A stretch of 64,000 bases of DNA from Deltaproteobacteria bacterium. Lineage in GTDB: Bacteria > Desulfobacterota > Binatia > UTPRO1. Below are positions 26,967-35,826 of this stretch, piece after piece. Position numbers and translations under genes: made by a program. Position 1 is the stretch's first letter. Each line of letters starts with the position of its first letter. The stretch lies in NCBI GenBank assembly GCA_020848745.1, contig JADLHM010000054.1:1-64000 (forward strand), read 5' to 3'. Under the pieces are notes generated by a model, which had not been told where the DNA came from, searched no databases, and saw only the letters and a program-made list of their open reading frames with translations.

Positions 26967-27503
26967 TCACTCCGGCGCCGCGAGCCAGCTCGTGAGGCGC
27001 GCGAGCGCCTCCGGGTCGGACACCGTCGCGAGACGCAGGACCGGCATCGCGAGCTTCGTCGCGTCGGTGCCGGGCGCGCCGACGAGCACGACGCCCGCGG
27101 TCGGGACCCGCCCCGCGACGGCCACGACGGCCGACGCGCCCGCCCCCTTCCCCATCAGGAAGATCGGGCGGATCTTGCGACCGAGCAGGTAGCGGCAGGC
27201 CCCCTCGACGTCGCGGTCGGCGGCCGCGAGATCGACCGCCCCGCCGGAGGCGCCGTGGCCGCGCAGATCGAGCCGCAGGACCCGGAAGCCGCGGCCGACG
27301 AGCGCCTCGCTCGCCGCCCGCCAGACCCGTCCGTCCTCGCGCGCGTCGTGGACCACCACGATGCCGGGCCCGCTCGTACCGTCGAGCTCCGCGAGCAGCT
27401 GCACCCCGTCCATCGCCGTCACGTCGACGCGCTCGCCCGCCCGGGCGACGTGCGCCGCCGCGATCAACGCGAGCGTGAGGAAGACCGGGGCGGCGCGCCG
27501 CAC
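26967..27503 (-). CDS. Degenerate secreted alpha/beta-hydrolase-like protein
   Basis: A 178-aa protein with a signal peptide (MRRAAPVFLTLALIAAAHVARA) and the first half of an alpha/beta-hydrolase fold: IVVVHDAREDGRVW and FRVLRLDLRGHGASGG. At the nucleophile elbow, where the family has GxSxG, the sequence is GKGAG, so the catalytic Ser is missing. The protein also ends before the position of the catalytic His. It is therefore probably not a hydrolase. Starts right at the GDPD stop (TGA then GTG), so it is co-transcribed with the GDPD and M23 genes. Confidence 0.7.
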   Translation of the reverse strand: MRRAAPVFLTLALIAAAHVARAGERVDVTAMDGVQLLAELDGTSGPGIVVVHDAREDGRVWRAASEALVGRGFRVLRLDLRGHGASGGAVDLAAADRDVEGACRYLLGRKIRPIFLMGKGAGASAVVAVAGRVPTAGVVLVGAPGTDATKLAMPVLRLATVSDPEALARLTSWLAAPE

Positions 27504-28307
27504 TCAGGCGGACCCCGCGCGGCGCGCGGCGACGGCGGGCGCGATCACATGGGGCACGTCGGTCATGATGCCGTCGCACCCGAGATCGAGCAGACGTCGC
27601 GCCTCGTCGGCGTCGTTGATCGTCCAGACGTGGATCTCTGCCCCGAGCGCATGGGCGGCCGCGACGCTCTCCCGACTCACCAGCGTCACGTCACCGTACG
27701 TCGGCGGAATCTGCAACGCGACGGCGCCGGCGGGCAACGACGGCCGCTCGCCGCCCTGCACCGCCCCGAGGAACGCGGCGACCTCGCCCGTCGCGAGGCT
27801 CGTCGGTAGATCGGGCGCCGCCGCGCGGATCGCCCGCATGATCGTGTCGTGCTCGGCGGCGAGCACGATGCGGCTCGGCGCGGCGCGCACCATCGCGACG
27901 ACCGCCGCGATGGTTTCGGCTCCTTCGGGCTTGATCTCGATGTTGAGGGGCACGTCGGGAAAGGCGCGCAGGAGCTCGGCGAGCCGGGGAACCCGGATGC
28001 CTTGCCCGCGGAACGGATGGGTCCGTCCGCCGTCCGGAGAAAAACGGTGTCCGGCGTCCAGGCGCGCGAGCTCCGCGAACGTCAATGCCGCGACCGGCCC
28101 CGCGCCGTCGGTCGTGCGCTCCAGGGTGGGATCGTGCAGCACGACGATCTCGCCGTCGCGCGTCGCGTGCACGTCGAGCTCGAACACGTCGACCCCTTCC
28201 GCCCGCGCCCGCGCGAACGACGCCAGGGTGTTTTCCGGTGCGACGCCCGCCGCGCCGCGATGCCCGAACAGCCGCGGTGTCCCCCCGGCGAAACCGAATC
28301 GCACCAC
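27504..28307 (-). CDS. Glycerophosphodiester phosphodiesterase
   Basis: Splits glycerophosphodiesters to glycerol-3-phosphate and an alcohol. The 267-aa TIM barrel starts with the catalytic FGHRGAAGVAPENTLASFARA (HRG...ENT), then ELDVHATRDGEIVVLHDPTLERTTDG (metal and second His), PLNIEIKPE and the C-terminal VWTINDADEARRLLDLGCDGIMTDVP. GTG 28307 (or 28304) is the first start that does not run deep into the upstream gene. No signal peptide; cytoplasmic form likely. Confidence 0.92.
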   Translation of the reverse strand: MVRFGFAGGTPRLFGHRGAAGVAPENTLASFARARAEGVDVFELDVHATRDGEIVVLHDPTLERTTDGAGPVAALTFAELARLDAGHRFSPDGGRTHPFRGQGIRVPRLAELLRAFPDVPLNIEIKPEGAETIAAVVAMVRAAPSRIVLAAEHDTIMRAIRAAAPDLPTSLATGEVAAFLGAVQGGERPSLPAGAVALQIPPTYGDVTLVSRESVAAAHALGAEIHVWTINDADEARRLLDLGCDGIMTDVPHVIAPAVAARRAGSA

Positions 28308-28315
28308 CGCCTCGA

Positions 28316-29665
28316 TCAGCGGAGCGAGGAGCTCGCGTGCGGCCGCAGGATGTCGAGCAGCGACACCGGCGAGAACGAGAGCGACTGGAGCGGCATCGCG
28401 GCGCTCCCGAGGCTCGCGAGGCGCGCGACGAGGTCGCTCCGGAGCGCCGCGAAGCGCTTCCAGCGGGCGCCGGAGATCTGCGCGTCGGCCGGGAGCTTCA
28501 CGGTGAGCGGATCGACGTAGACGCCGTTCTCGAAGAGCATGAAATGCAGGTGCGGTCCGGTCGCCATGCCGCTCGCGCCGACGTAGCCGATCACCTGTCC
28601 CTTGCGCACGCTCGTTCCGACGCGGAGCCCCTTCGCGAACTTCTGCAGGTGCGAATACGAGGTCGAGTACGGCTGCTGGTGCTCGATCTCGATGTGGTTG
28701 CCGTACCGCCCGCTGCGGCCGGCGAACGTCACGATGCCGCTCGCCACGGCGCGGATCGGCGTGCCCGCCGGCGCGGAGAAGTCCACGCCGCGATGGGGGC
28801 GGATGCGACGCAGCACGGGATGGAAGCGCGCGCCCGTATAGTTGGAGGTGATCTTGCGATACTCGACCGGGTACTTGAGAAAGCGCCGGCCGAGCGCGCG
28901 GCCGTCGAGGTCGTAGTACTCGGCCTCGCCGCGCTCGTTCTCGAAGCGGATCGCGGTGAGCGTCCGGCCGCCGCTCGTGATCTCGGCCGCGAGGATGTCG
29001 CCGGGGCGGGAGGCATTGCTGTCGTCGTCGGTCAGCTCGGCGTACAGGAGCCGGAACTCGTCGCCCGGCTGCACGTCCTGCTGCAGATCGATCTGCCAGC
29101 CGAAGAGATCGGCGAGCTCGGAGATCATGCGCACCGGGACGCCGGCCGCCGACGCCGACGTCGCGAGGCTGGCGTCGACGCGCCCGGAGACCCCGCGGAC
29201 CGCCGCCAGCTGCGGCATCGCCTTGAGGCGGGCCTGAATCTGTCCGTGGACGAGCCGCATGCTCAGCACCGAGTGCGGGTCGATCTCGTACTCGAGGCCG
29301 AGCAGCCGCCCCTGGTCCTTCACGAACGTGAGCTCGATCGCGTGCGCCGGCCGCATCGCGCCGAGCTCGAACGCCGCCGCCGCCGCTTGCTCCCACGCCT
29401 TCACCTCGGCGGCGGGAAGCCCGTGCCCGCCGAGGATGCTCGCGAACGTCTCGCCCTCGGCGACGAGATGCCGCACCTTCGCGCCGTCCTCGCCCGGAAC
29501 GGTCGCGGCGGCGGTCCCGACACCCCGCGCCTTCCCCTGGGCCTCGGCGCGCAGCTCACCGGAGGCCAGCGTCTCGGGCGCGCCGTACAGCAACCCGATC
29601 GCCAACAACGCTGCCAGCAACCATGAACGTCGGTGTGGCGATGTCGAGGTTCGTTGCTCGTCCAT
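28316..29665 (-). CDS. M23 peptidoglycan endopeptidase (MepM-like)
   Basis: Periplasmic zinc endopeptidase that cuts peptide cross-links. The 449-aa protein (ATG 29665) has an N-terminal hydrophobic anchor/signal (HRRSWLLAALLAIGLLYG), a LysM/opacity-like segment (VRHLVAEGETFASILGGHGLPAAEV), a middle domain and a complete C-terminal M23 domain: HPVLRRIRPHRGVDFSAPAGTP (metal His, Asp), GNHIEIEH, YSHLQKFAKGLRVG and GPHLHFMLFENG (HxH). It is divergent from mltG, which encodes another wall-lytic enzyme, and upstream of GDPD in the same transcript. Confidence 0.92.
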   Translation of the reverse strand: MDEQRTSTSPHRRSWLLAALLAIGLLYGAPETLASGELRAEAQGKARGVGTAAATVPGEDGAKVRHLVAEGETFASILGGHGLPAAEVKAWEQAAAAAFELGAMRPAHAIELTFVKDQGRLLGLEYEIDPHSVLSMRLVHGQIQARLKAMPQLAAVRGVSGRVDASLATSASAAGVPVRMISELADLFGWQIDLQQDVQPGDEFRLLYAELTDDDSNASRPGDILAAEITSGGRTLTAIRFENERGEAEYYDLDGRALGRRFLKYPVEYRKITSNYTGARFHPVLRRIRPHRGVDFSAPAGTPIRAVASGIVTFAGRSGRYGNHIEIEHQQPYSTSYSHLQKFAKGLRVGTSVRKGQVIGYVGASGMATGPHLHFMLFENGVYVDPLTVKLPADAQISGARWKRFAALRSDLVARLASLGSAAMPLQSLSFSPVSLLDILRPHASSSLR

Positions 29666-29781
29666 CCGCTTCGACCCGGAACGCTCCCTGGGGGAACGCG
29701 ACGCGCGGGCGACCCTGCCAACCGGGGTGCGGGTTGTCAAGTCGCCTGCGTTGCGGTGATCGCTGGTGTACGCCCGAAGCG

Positions 29782-29810
29782 TTGCGACCCGTCCCGCGCG
29801 CTGTTAGGGT
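29782..29810 (+). promoter_or_regulatory. Possible mltG promoter
   Basis: TTGCGA (29782-29787), 17-bp spacer, TAGGGT (29805-29810). The predicted transcription start (about 29817) is only some 5 bases before GTG 29822. Confidence 0.4.
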
Positions 29811-29821
29811 CGCGCTCGCTC

Positions 29822-30817
29822 GTGAGCGTCCGAGGCCGTGCGACCGTCGCGCTCGTCGCCGCAGGCGTGCTCGGCGCGCTGCTCCTGGCGGCGCGCGTGC
29901 TCACGACCGCCCCGCGCCTACCCGCGGCAGGCGCCGTCGTGATGATCCGCGAAGGGGACGGCGTCGGCGAGATCGCCCGCCGCCTCGCGACGGCGGGCAT
30001 CGTGCGCAGCGCCCTCCTCTTTCGCGTGTGGGCCCGCTGGTCCGGTCGGGACCGCGCCCTCCGACCCGGGACCTATCGTTTCGCGGCGCCGACGGAGATC
30101 CCCGAGGTGCTGACGCGGCTCGCCGCCGGCGTCGAGCCGATCGAGATCACGGTGCCCGAGGGGCTGACGGTGCGCGAGGTGACCGCACTCGTCGCGGCGC
30201 GCGGGCTCGCGAGCCGCGCGGACGTCGGCTGCCTCGCCGCCGACCCCGAGTTCCTCCTCGCCGCGGGCGTTCCGGGGCCGCAGCTCGAGGGCTATCTCTT
30301 CCCTGACACCTATCGCTTCGCGCCGACGGCGGCCCCAGGGGAGATCCTGGAGACGATGGTCCGCCGCTTCCACGAACGCTTCGACGCCGATCGCCATCGT
30401 CGAGCCGCGGAGCTCGGCTGGACGGTGAACCAGGTGATCACGCTCGCCTCGATCGTCGAGAAGGAAACCGGCAAGCCCGACGAGCGGCCGCTGGTCGCGG
30501 CCGTACTCGCGAACCGCCTCCGCCTCGGCATGCCGCTGCAGAGCGACCCGACGGTGATCTACGGGCTCCCGGACTTCGGCGGCGACCTGACACGCGCCGA
30601 CCTCGCCCGCGCCACGCCCTACAACACGTACGTGGTGCGCGGGCTCCCGCCCGGGCCGATCGCCAATCCCGGCGTCGCGGCCATCGACGCCGTCCTCGCC
30701 CCCGCGCGTTCCGACGCGCTCTACTTCGTGTCGAGGAACGACGGCTCCCACGAGTTCTCCGAGACCCTCCCCAAGCACAACCGGGCCGTCGATCGGTACC
30801 AGCGCCGCTCCCGATAG
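29822..30817 (+). CDS. mltG: Endolytic transglycosylase MltG
   Basis: Inner-membrane lytic transglycosylase that cuts nascent glycan strands. The 331-aa protein has one N-terminal membrane helix (TVALVAAGVLGALLLAARVL), a LysM-like subdomain (REGDGVGEIARRLATAGIVRS) and the YceG catalytic domain: EGYLFPDTYRF, ASIVEKETGKPDERP with the catalytic Glu, LQSDPTVIYGL and YNTYVVRGLPPGPIANPG. GTG 29822 is the best start; the open frame upstream lacks coding features. It precedes lexA. Confidence 0.93.
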   Translation: MSVRGRATVALVAAGVLGALLLAARVLTTAPRLPAAGAVVMIREGDGVGEIARRLATAGIVRSALLFRVWARWSGRDRALRPGTYRFAAPTEIPEVLTRLAAGVEPIEITVPEGLTVREVTALVAARGLASRADVGCLAADPEFLLAAGVPGPQLEGYLFPDTYRFAPTAAPGEILETMVRRFHERFDADRHRRAAELGWTVNQVITLASIVEKETGKPDERPLVAAVLANRLRLGMPLQSDPTVIYGLPDFGGDLTRADLARATPYNTYVVRGLPPGPIANPGVAAIDAVLAPARSDALYFVSRNDGSHEFSETLPKHNRAVDRYQRRSR

Positions 30818-30893
30818 ATCGGGAGTCTGCACGGGTGGTCCCCGGGGCCGCAGGTGCGCCGAGCATGTCGGTTGTCGGCTCCCCTTGTTTCGG

Positions 30894-30921
30894 TTGACTT
30901 CGCCTTCCTTTCGCTTACAAT
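30894..30921 (+). promoter_or_regulatory. lexA promoter
   Basis: TTGACT (30894-30899), 16-bp spacer, TACAAT (30916-30921). Predicted start near 30928 leaves a 22-base leader with GGGAGG (30935-30940) before ATG 30950. LexA would be expected to bind here, but no operator palindrome was evident. Confidence 0.7.
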
Positions 30922-30949
30922 CCGCGACCGCGATGGGAGGCGCACGCAC

Positions 30950-31588
30950 ATGACGGGGCCGATGTTGACCAAGCGGCAGAAGGAGCTGGTGGACTATCTC
31001 GACGCGTACATCGTGCGTTCCGGCTACGCGCCGACGCTCGAAGAGATCGGACAGCATTTCGGGCTGAGTTCGCTCGCGACCATCCACAAACACCTCACCA
31101 ACCTCGAGCGGAAGGGCATGATCCGCCGCAAGTGGAACCGCAGCCGGGCGCTCGAGGTCGTTCCCCAGCAACGCAAGACGGCCGCGGTCGAGCTGCCGCT
31201 GGTCGGCCGGGTGGCGGCCGGCGTGCCGATCGAGCCGCTCGAGCAGAACGACGTGATCTCCGTCCCCGAGGAGCTCGTCGGGCGCGGCGAGACCTTCGTG
31301 CTCCGCGTGAAAGGCACGTCGATGGTGCTCGAAGGCATCCTCGACGGCGACTTCATCGTCGTCCAGTCGCGCACGACCGCCGACAACGGGGACATGGTGG
31401 TGGCGCTGCTCCGCGGCGAGGCCACCGTCAAACGGTTCTATCGGGAGAAGGGCGGGATGGTCCGCCTGCAGCCGGCCAACGAGAGCCTGTCGCCGATCAT
31501 CGCACGCGCGAGCGACGTCGAGATCCGCGGCGTCGTGACGGCGGTGATGCGCAAGTACCAACCGCAACGGCGGCGCTCGGCGGCCTGA
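30950..31588 (+). CDS. lexA: SOS repressor LexA
   Basis: Transcriptional repressor with autoproteolysis stimulated by RecA. The 212-aa protein has an N-terminal winged helix (TKRQKELVDYLDAYIVRSGYAPTLEEIGQHFGLSS) and the S24 domain: cleavage site Ala90-Gly91 (RVAAGVP), nucleophile Ser124 (KGTSM) and general base Lys161 (ATVKRF). ATG 30950 is chosen by the Shine-Dalgarno and promoter just upstream. recA, its co-protease, is at 18908-19951 in this window. Confidence 0.96.
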   Translation: MTGPMLTKRQKELVDYLDAYIVRSGYAPTLEEIGQHFGLSSLATIHKHLTNLERKGMIRRKWNRSRALEVVPQQRKTAAVELPLVGRVAAGVPIEPLEQNDVISVPEELVGRGETFVLRVKGTSMVLEGILDGDFIVVQSRTTADNGDMVVALLRGEATVKRFYREKGGMVRLQPANESLSPIIARASDVEIRGVVTAVMRKYQPQRRRSAA

Positions 31589-31593
31589 GGGCG

Positions 31594-32232
31594 GTGCCCT
31601 TCACGCAGCTCATCTTCGACCTCGACAACACGCTCTACCCATCGAGCCGCGGCGTCGTGGACCGCGTCGACGTTCGCATCAACCGCTACATGGTGGAGCG
31701 GCTCGGCATCGCACCCGGCGTCGCGGGTCCGCTGCGCGCGCGCTATCGCGACGCCTACGGCACCACGCTGAGCGGGCTGATGCGCCACCACGCCATCGAT
31801 CCCGACGACTATCTGACCACGATCCACGAGATCGCCGTCGAGGAGCTGCTCACCGCCGACGCCGCGCTCGCGGCGATGCTGACGACGCTCGCGCAGCCGA
31901 AGGCGGTGTTCACGAACGGCTCCGCGGAACATGCCGAGCGCGTCCTCACGTGTCTCGACGTCCGTGCGCACTTCGCTCAGATCTTCAGTCTCGAAAGCGT
32001 CGCCTACGTCCCGAAGCCGGAACGGGTCGCGTTCGAGACCGTGCTCGCGCGCCTCGGAGTCGACGGTCCGGACTGCGTCTTCGTCGACGATCGCCCCGAC
32101 AACCTCGCCACCGCACGCGCGCTCGGCATGCGCACGGTGCTGGTCGGCGAGCGAACCGCCGCCGCCGATCTTGCCGCCGACGGCGCGATCGCCTCGATCC
32201 ACGACCTCGCCTCGCTGCTCGCGAGCTTCTGA
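31594..32232 (+). CDS. HAD-superfamily pyrimidine 5'-nucleotidase-like phosphatase
   Basis: A 212-aa HAD subfamily IA hydrolase. Motif I LIFDLDNTLYPSSRGVV has the DLDNTLYP form typical of pyrimidine 5'-nucleotidases (SDT1/PyrE-associated type). Motif II is VFTNGSAEHAERVL, motif III the Lys of VPKPERVAFE and motif IV VFVDDRPDNLATARALGM. GTG start five bases after the lexA stop. Substrate not provable from sequence. Confidence 0.85.
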   Translation: MPFTQLIFDLDNTLYPSSRGVVDRVDVRINRYMVERLGIAPGVAGPLRARYRDAYGTTLSGLMRHHAIDPDDYLTTIHEIAVEELLTADAALAAMLTTLAQPKAVFTNGSAEHAERVLTCLDVRAHFAQIFSLESVAYVPKPERVAFETVLARLGVDGPDCVFVDDRPDNLATARALGMRTVLVGERTAAADLAADGAIASIHDLASLLASF

Positions 32233-32278
32233 GGGCGAGTGTCGCGCCCGTCCCGAATCCGGTAGGGACGGCGGCACG

Positions 32279-33427
32279 ATGTCCGGCCGCTTCTCGCTCT
32301 ACGTCCACGTTCCCTACTGCCAGGCGAAGTGTCCGTATTGCGACTTCAACTCGTACGCGGCGACGCGCTGGCCGGAAGACGCGTACGCCGACGCGCTCCT
32401 CGCGGAGCTGCGACGCCGCGCCGCCGAGCCCCCCTTCGCCGGCGCCGCCGTCGCGACGATCTTCTTCGGGGGCGGAACGCCGTCGCTCTTCCGGCCCCGC
32501 ACGATCGAGCGCCTGCTGACCGGCATCGCCACGACGTGCCCGGTCGCCGCCGACGCCGAGATCACGCTCGAAGCCAATCCCGGGACCGTCGAACGCGGAC
32601 GTCTCGCCGATTTCCGCGGCGCCGGCGTGCGGCGCCTCTCGTTCGGGATCCAGTCGTTCCAACCCGACCTGCTGACCACGCTCGGCCGCATCCACGATCC
32701 CGACGAAGCGCGCGCGGCGATCGACGCGGCACGCGCCGCCGGCTTCGACGAGCTGAATCTCGACCTCATCTTCGCGGTTCCCGGCGAGACCCGGGCGCAG
32801 TGGGAAGCCGACGTCGCCGAGATCGTCCGTTTCGCGCCCGAGCACGTGTCGGCCTACAACCTCACGTACGAGCCGGGCACGCCCTTCCACACGCTGCGCG
32901 CGCGCGGCGCGCTCACCCCGCTCGACGACGAGGACGAGCTCTGGATGTATCAGCACGCGCGCCGCGCCTTCGCGGCGGCCGGCTACGCGCAATACGAGAT
33001 CTCGAGCTTCGCCCGGCCGGGGCACGAGGCGCGTCACAACCAGAGCTATTGGCGCGGGGTCGACTACCTCGGTCTCGGGGCCGGGGCGCACTCGTACGCG
33101 CGCCATCCCGCGTGGGGCCGGCGCTGGTCGAACGAGCGGATCCCGGAGCGTTACATCGCCGCGGTCGACCGCGGTGACCCGACCGCGAGCGCCGAGACCC
33201 TGACGTTCGACACCGCCGCCGCGGAGTTCGTGTTCCTCGGGCTGCGCGAGATGCGCGGCATCGAGCCGGCCGCATTCGCGGCGCGGTTCGGGACGCCCCT
33301 GGAGGAGATCCACCCGGAGATCGCCGGGCTGCGCGCCGACGGGCTGCTCGTCGACCACGGCGGACGGGTCGTCCTCAGCGAGCGCGGCCTGCTCCTCGCC
33401 GACTCGATCTTCGCCCGCCTCATGTGA
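32279..33427 (+). CDS. hemW: Radical SAM heme chaperone HemW
   Basis: HemN-like radical SAM protein of 382 aa. It has the SAM [4Fe-4S] motif C14-xxx-C18-xx-C21 (YCQAKCPYCDFNSY), the glycine motif FFGGGTPSL, SFGIQSFQPDLL and NLDLIFAVPGET, and a C-terminal HemN domain (ARHNQSYWRGVDYLGLGAGAHSY). The CDFNSY after the cluster distinguishes HemW from true coproporphyrinogen oxidase HemN, so heme trafficking is more likely than oxygen-independent heme synthesis. Rightward, after the HAD gene; convergent with egtD. Confidence 0.93.
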   Translation: MSGRFSLYVHVPYCQAKCPYCDFNSYAATRWPEDAYADALLAELRRRAAEPPFAGAAVATIFFGGGTPSLFRPRTIERLLTGIATTCPVAADAEITLEANPGTVERGRLADFRGAGVRRLSFGIQSFQPDLLTTLGRIHDPDEARAAIDAARAAGFDELNLDLIFAVPGETRAQWEADVAEIVRFAPEHVSAYNLTYEPGTPFHTLRARGALTPLDDEDELWMYQHARRAFAAAGYAQYEISSFARPGHEARHNQSYWRGVDYLGLGAGAHSYARHPAWGRRWSNERIPERYIAAVDRGDPTASAETLTFDTAAAEFVFLGLREMRGIEPAAFAARFGTPLEEIHPEIAGLRADGLLVDHGGRVVLSERGLLLADSIFARLM

Positions 33428-33445
33428 CGCGCCGCTCCCTTCGCG

Positions 33446-34438
33446 TCATACGCCGAAGAGGCTGAGCGCGAAGCGCGCGGAAGGCTCGATCCACTGGCCG
33501 CGACAGACGAGCCCCGCCGCGCGCGCCATCGCGACCAGACCGCCGGGCTCGTACTTGTAGGAGCTCTCGGTCCAGATCGATTCGCCGGCGCGCAGCGCGA
33601 CGACGAGATCCGCGAGCGCCACTCGCACGATCTGATCGCGACGGCTCACCAGATGCGACTCCATGCGGAAGAGCTCCGCGTTCCACCGCGGCACGTGATC
33701 GAACGCGGCGAGATCGAAGTCGCCGCCGAGCTCGCGATTGATGCGGTCGAGCAGGTTCTTGTTGAAGGCGGCGGTCACGCCGATGGGATCGCCGTACGCG
33801 AGGAGGAGGTCCTGCTCCGGTTTCACGAGGTCGGCGCCGAGCAGGAAGCCGTCGCCGGGACGCAGACAGTCGCGCACCTCGCGCAAGAACGCGATCGCGC
33901 TCGTCGGATGGAAGTTCCCGATGTTGGAGCCGAGGAAGAGCACGAGCATCGAGCCCTGCGCGGGTCGACGCGCCACCGCGTCGCGCAACCCCGGACCGAA
34001 CGGCGCGCGATGGCCGACGACCGAGACCTCGGAGAGGCGGCCGAGCGTGCGCGCCGAGAGCTCGAGCGCGGTCGCCGAGACGTCGACGAGACGTACGAGC
34101 ATGGGACGCGCGCGTCGCATGCGCTCGACGAGGAGCGCGAGCTTTGCCCCGCTCCCGCATCCGAGCTCGACGATCGTGGTGAGATCCGGCAGCAGGCCGC
34201 CGATGGTCTCGGCGTGGCCCGCGAGCAGGGCGCGCTCGGCGCTCGGGATGCGATACCAGGGCAGCTGGCAGATCGCCTCGAAGAGCTGCGACCCGAGCGC
34301 GTCGTAGAAGTACTTCGCCTGCAACTGGCGCGGACGCAGTTGCAGGTCGCGGCGCACGTCGGCGGCGAACTCGCGGCGCGCGTCGTCGGCGGCCGCGCCC
34401 CGCGGCGCGAGACTGCGAAGCTCCGCCGGCGCGATCAC
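33446..34438 (-). CDS. egtD: L-histidine N-alpha-methyltransferase EgtD
   Basis: Trimethylates histidine to hercynine, the first step of ergothioneine synthesis. The 330-aa protein carries QLQAKYFYDALGSQLFEAICQLPWYRIPSAERALL (N-terminal family signature), the SAM loop TIVELGCGSGAKLALL, and LVLFLGSNIGNFHPTSAIAFL, all diagnostic. GTG 34438 overlaps the egtB stop as GTGA. egtA, egtC and egtE are not in the window. Confidence 0.95.
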   Translation of the reverse strand: MIAPAELRSLAPRGAAADDARREFAADVRRDLQLRPRQLQAKYFYDALGSQLFEAICQLPWYRIPSAERALLAGHAETIGGLLPDLTTIVELGCGSGAKLALLVERMRRARPMLVRLVDVSATALELSARTLGRLSEVSVVGHRAPFGPGLRDAVARRPAQGSMLVLFLGSNIGNFHPTSAIAFLREVRDCLRPGDGFLLGADLVKPEQDLLLAYGDPIGVTAAFNKNLLDRINRELGGDFDLAAFDHVPRWNAELFRMESHLVSRRDQIVRVALADLVVALRAGESIWTESSYKYEPGGLVAMARAAGLVCRGQWIEPSARFALSLFGV

Positions 34439-35763
34439 GAGCGCACGCACCGGAACGTCGCGTAGGGATACGGGTAGCGCGGCCGGAACCAATTGCGCCA
34501 GCTGCGCCGGAGGAGCTCGGATGCCGTCGCCGGAGATGCGCCCTTCATGACGTAGTGCCCTCCATCGAAGAAATCGGCCGAGTATCGCGGGTACGACGGC
34601 GTCGGCGTGAAGCCGGGAAACGGCGCGAACACGGTCGCGGTCCACTCCCACCCGTTGCCGACGAGATCGTGGACGCCCCATGCGCTCGCGCCCTCCGGGT
34701 GCGAGCCGACGGGCAGCGGATCCCAATGACGCAGACCGAAGTTGCCGTGACGCGCGCCCGGCGGCCCGGAGCCCCAGGGAAACGCCCGCTCGCCTCCCGT
34801 CGGCGCGCCGAACGCCGCGCGATGGTACTCGGCCTCCGTGCACAGACGCGCGCCGCGCCAGCGCGCGTACGCCTCGGCCTCCGCGTGGCTCACGTAGACC
34901 GGCCAGGCCGGCGGCAGCGGCACGTCGGCGAAGAGCCCACGCCAATGCCACCGCCCCTCGCGATGCGACCAGAAGCTCGGGTGCCGGAGGCCCTCGCGCT
35001 CCCGCCACGCCCAGTTCTCCGCCGTCCAGAGCGCGGGATCCTCGTAGCCACCGCCCTCCACGAACGCGAGGAACTCGCGGTTGGTGACGTCGTGGACGTC
35101 GATCGCGAACGCGGGAACGTCGACGTCGTGCGCGGAGAACTCGTTGTCCCACCCGAAGACGACGTCGTCGGGAGACACGCCGAGCGTCGCCCGGCCCGCG
35201 GGGATCTCGACGGTACGCGGCGCCGGTGGCTCGCCGCCGGCGATCGGCCGGTAGCCGCGAGGGGCCACCTTCAGCGACGTCGGGAGACGATGGAACATGT
35301 AGAGCAGCGTCTCGTGGTGCATCGCCTCGTGCTCGAGGATCGTGAAGAGCGCGAGGCCGCGATGCAGCATCGGGTCGTCCGCGCGGCAGAGCCCTTCGGC
35401 CTCGAAGGCCGCTTCGACCAGCCGATCGCAGGCGGCCGCGAAGGCGCCGACCTCGGAACGCGTCGGCCAGGAGGCCACGTCGGGGCCGGCCTCGCCGTCG
35501 CCGGGGTCGATCCCGCGCTCGAAGAGCGTCTCGAGGTCGGGAGCGACTCCCGGGAGCCCGAGCCCGCGCTTCACGAGCGTGTTGACGTTGAACGCCGGGA
35601 GATGACCCTCGTAGAAGACCAGGGGGTGCCGGAGGCTGATCGGGCGCGCGAAGTACGCGTCGTCACGCAGGAGACCGAACCACGCCCGCGAGCGTTCGCG
35701 ATTGCGACGAAACCAGTCGCGACACCAGGCGAGGTCGACCGCGGCCGTCGGCATCCGGGACAT
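34435..35763 (-). CDS. egtB: Ergothioneine synthase EgtB (hercynine sulfoxide-forming)
   Basis: Non-heme iron enzyme that attaches a thiol (gamma-Glu-Cys or Cys) to hercynine with O2. The roughly 440-aa protein joins a DinB-like domain with the iron ligands (ILEHEAMHHETLLYM, HxxxHxE) to a formylglycine-generating-enzyme-like domain (FAIDVHDVTNREFLAFVEGGGY; GARLCTEAEYHRAAFG; HDLVGNGWEWTATVF). ATG 35763 is chosen; starts at 35784 and 35754 are possible. Directly coupled to egtD. Absence of egtA nearby leaves open whether Cys or gamma-Glu-Cys is used. Confidence 0.94.
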   Translation of the reverse strand: MSRMPTAAVDLAWCRDWFRRNRERSRAWFGLLRDDAYFARPISLRHPLVFYEGHLPAFNVNTLVKRGLGLPGVAPDLETLFERGIDPGDGEAGPDVASWPTRSEVGAFAAACDRLVEAAFEAEGLCRADDPMLHRGLALFTILEHEAMHHETLLYMFHRLPTSLKVAPRGYRPIAGGEPPAPRTVEIPAGRATLGVSPDDVVFGWDNEFSAHDVDVPAFAIDVHDVTNREFLAFVEGGGYEDPALWTAENWAWREREGLRHPSFWSHREGRWHWRGLFADVPLPPAWPVYVSHAEAEAYARWRGARLCTEAEYHRAAFGAPTGGERAFPWGSGPPGARHGNFGLRHWDPLPVGSHPEGASAWGVHDLVGNGWEWTATVFAPFPGFTPTPSYPRYSADFFDGGHYVMKGASPATASELLRRSWRNWFRPRYPYPYATFRCVRS

Positions 35764-35826
35764 GCTGCGCCCCGTGCCGGGCATAGGCAACCACGGCGGA
35801 TCCGCGCGGCGCGGATCCGCCGGACG

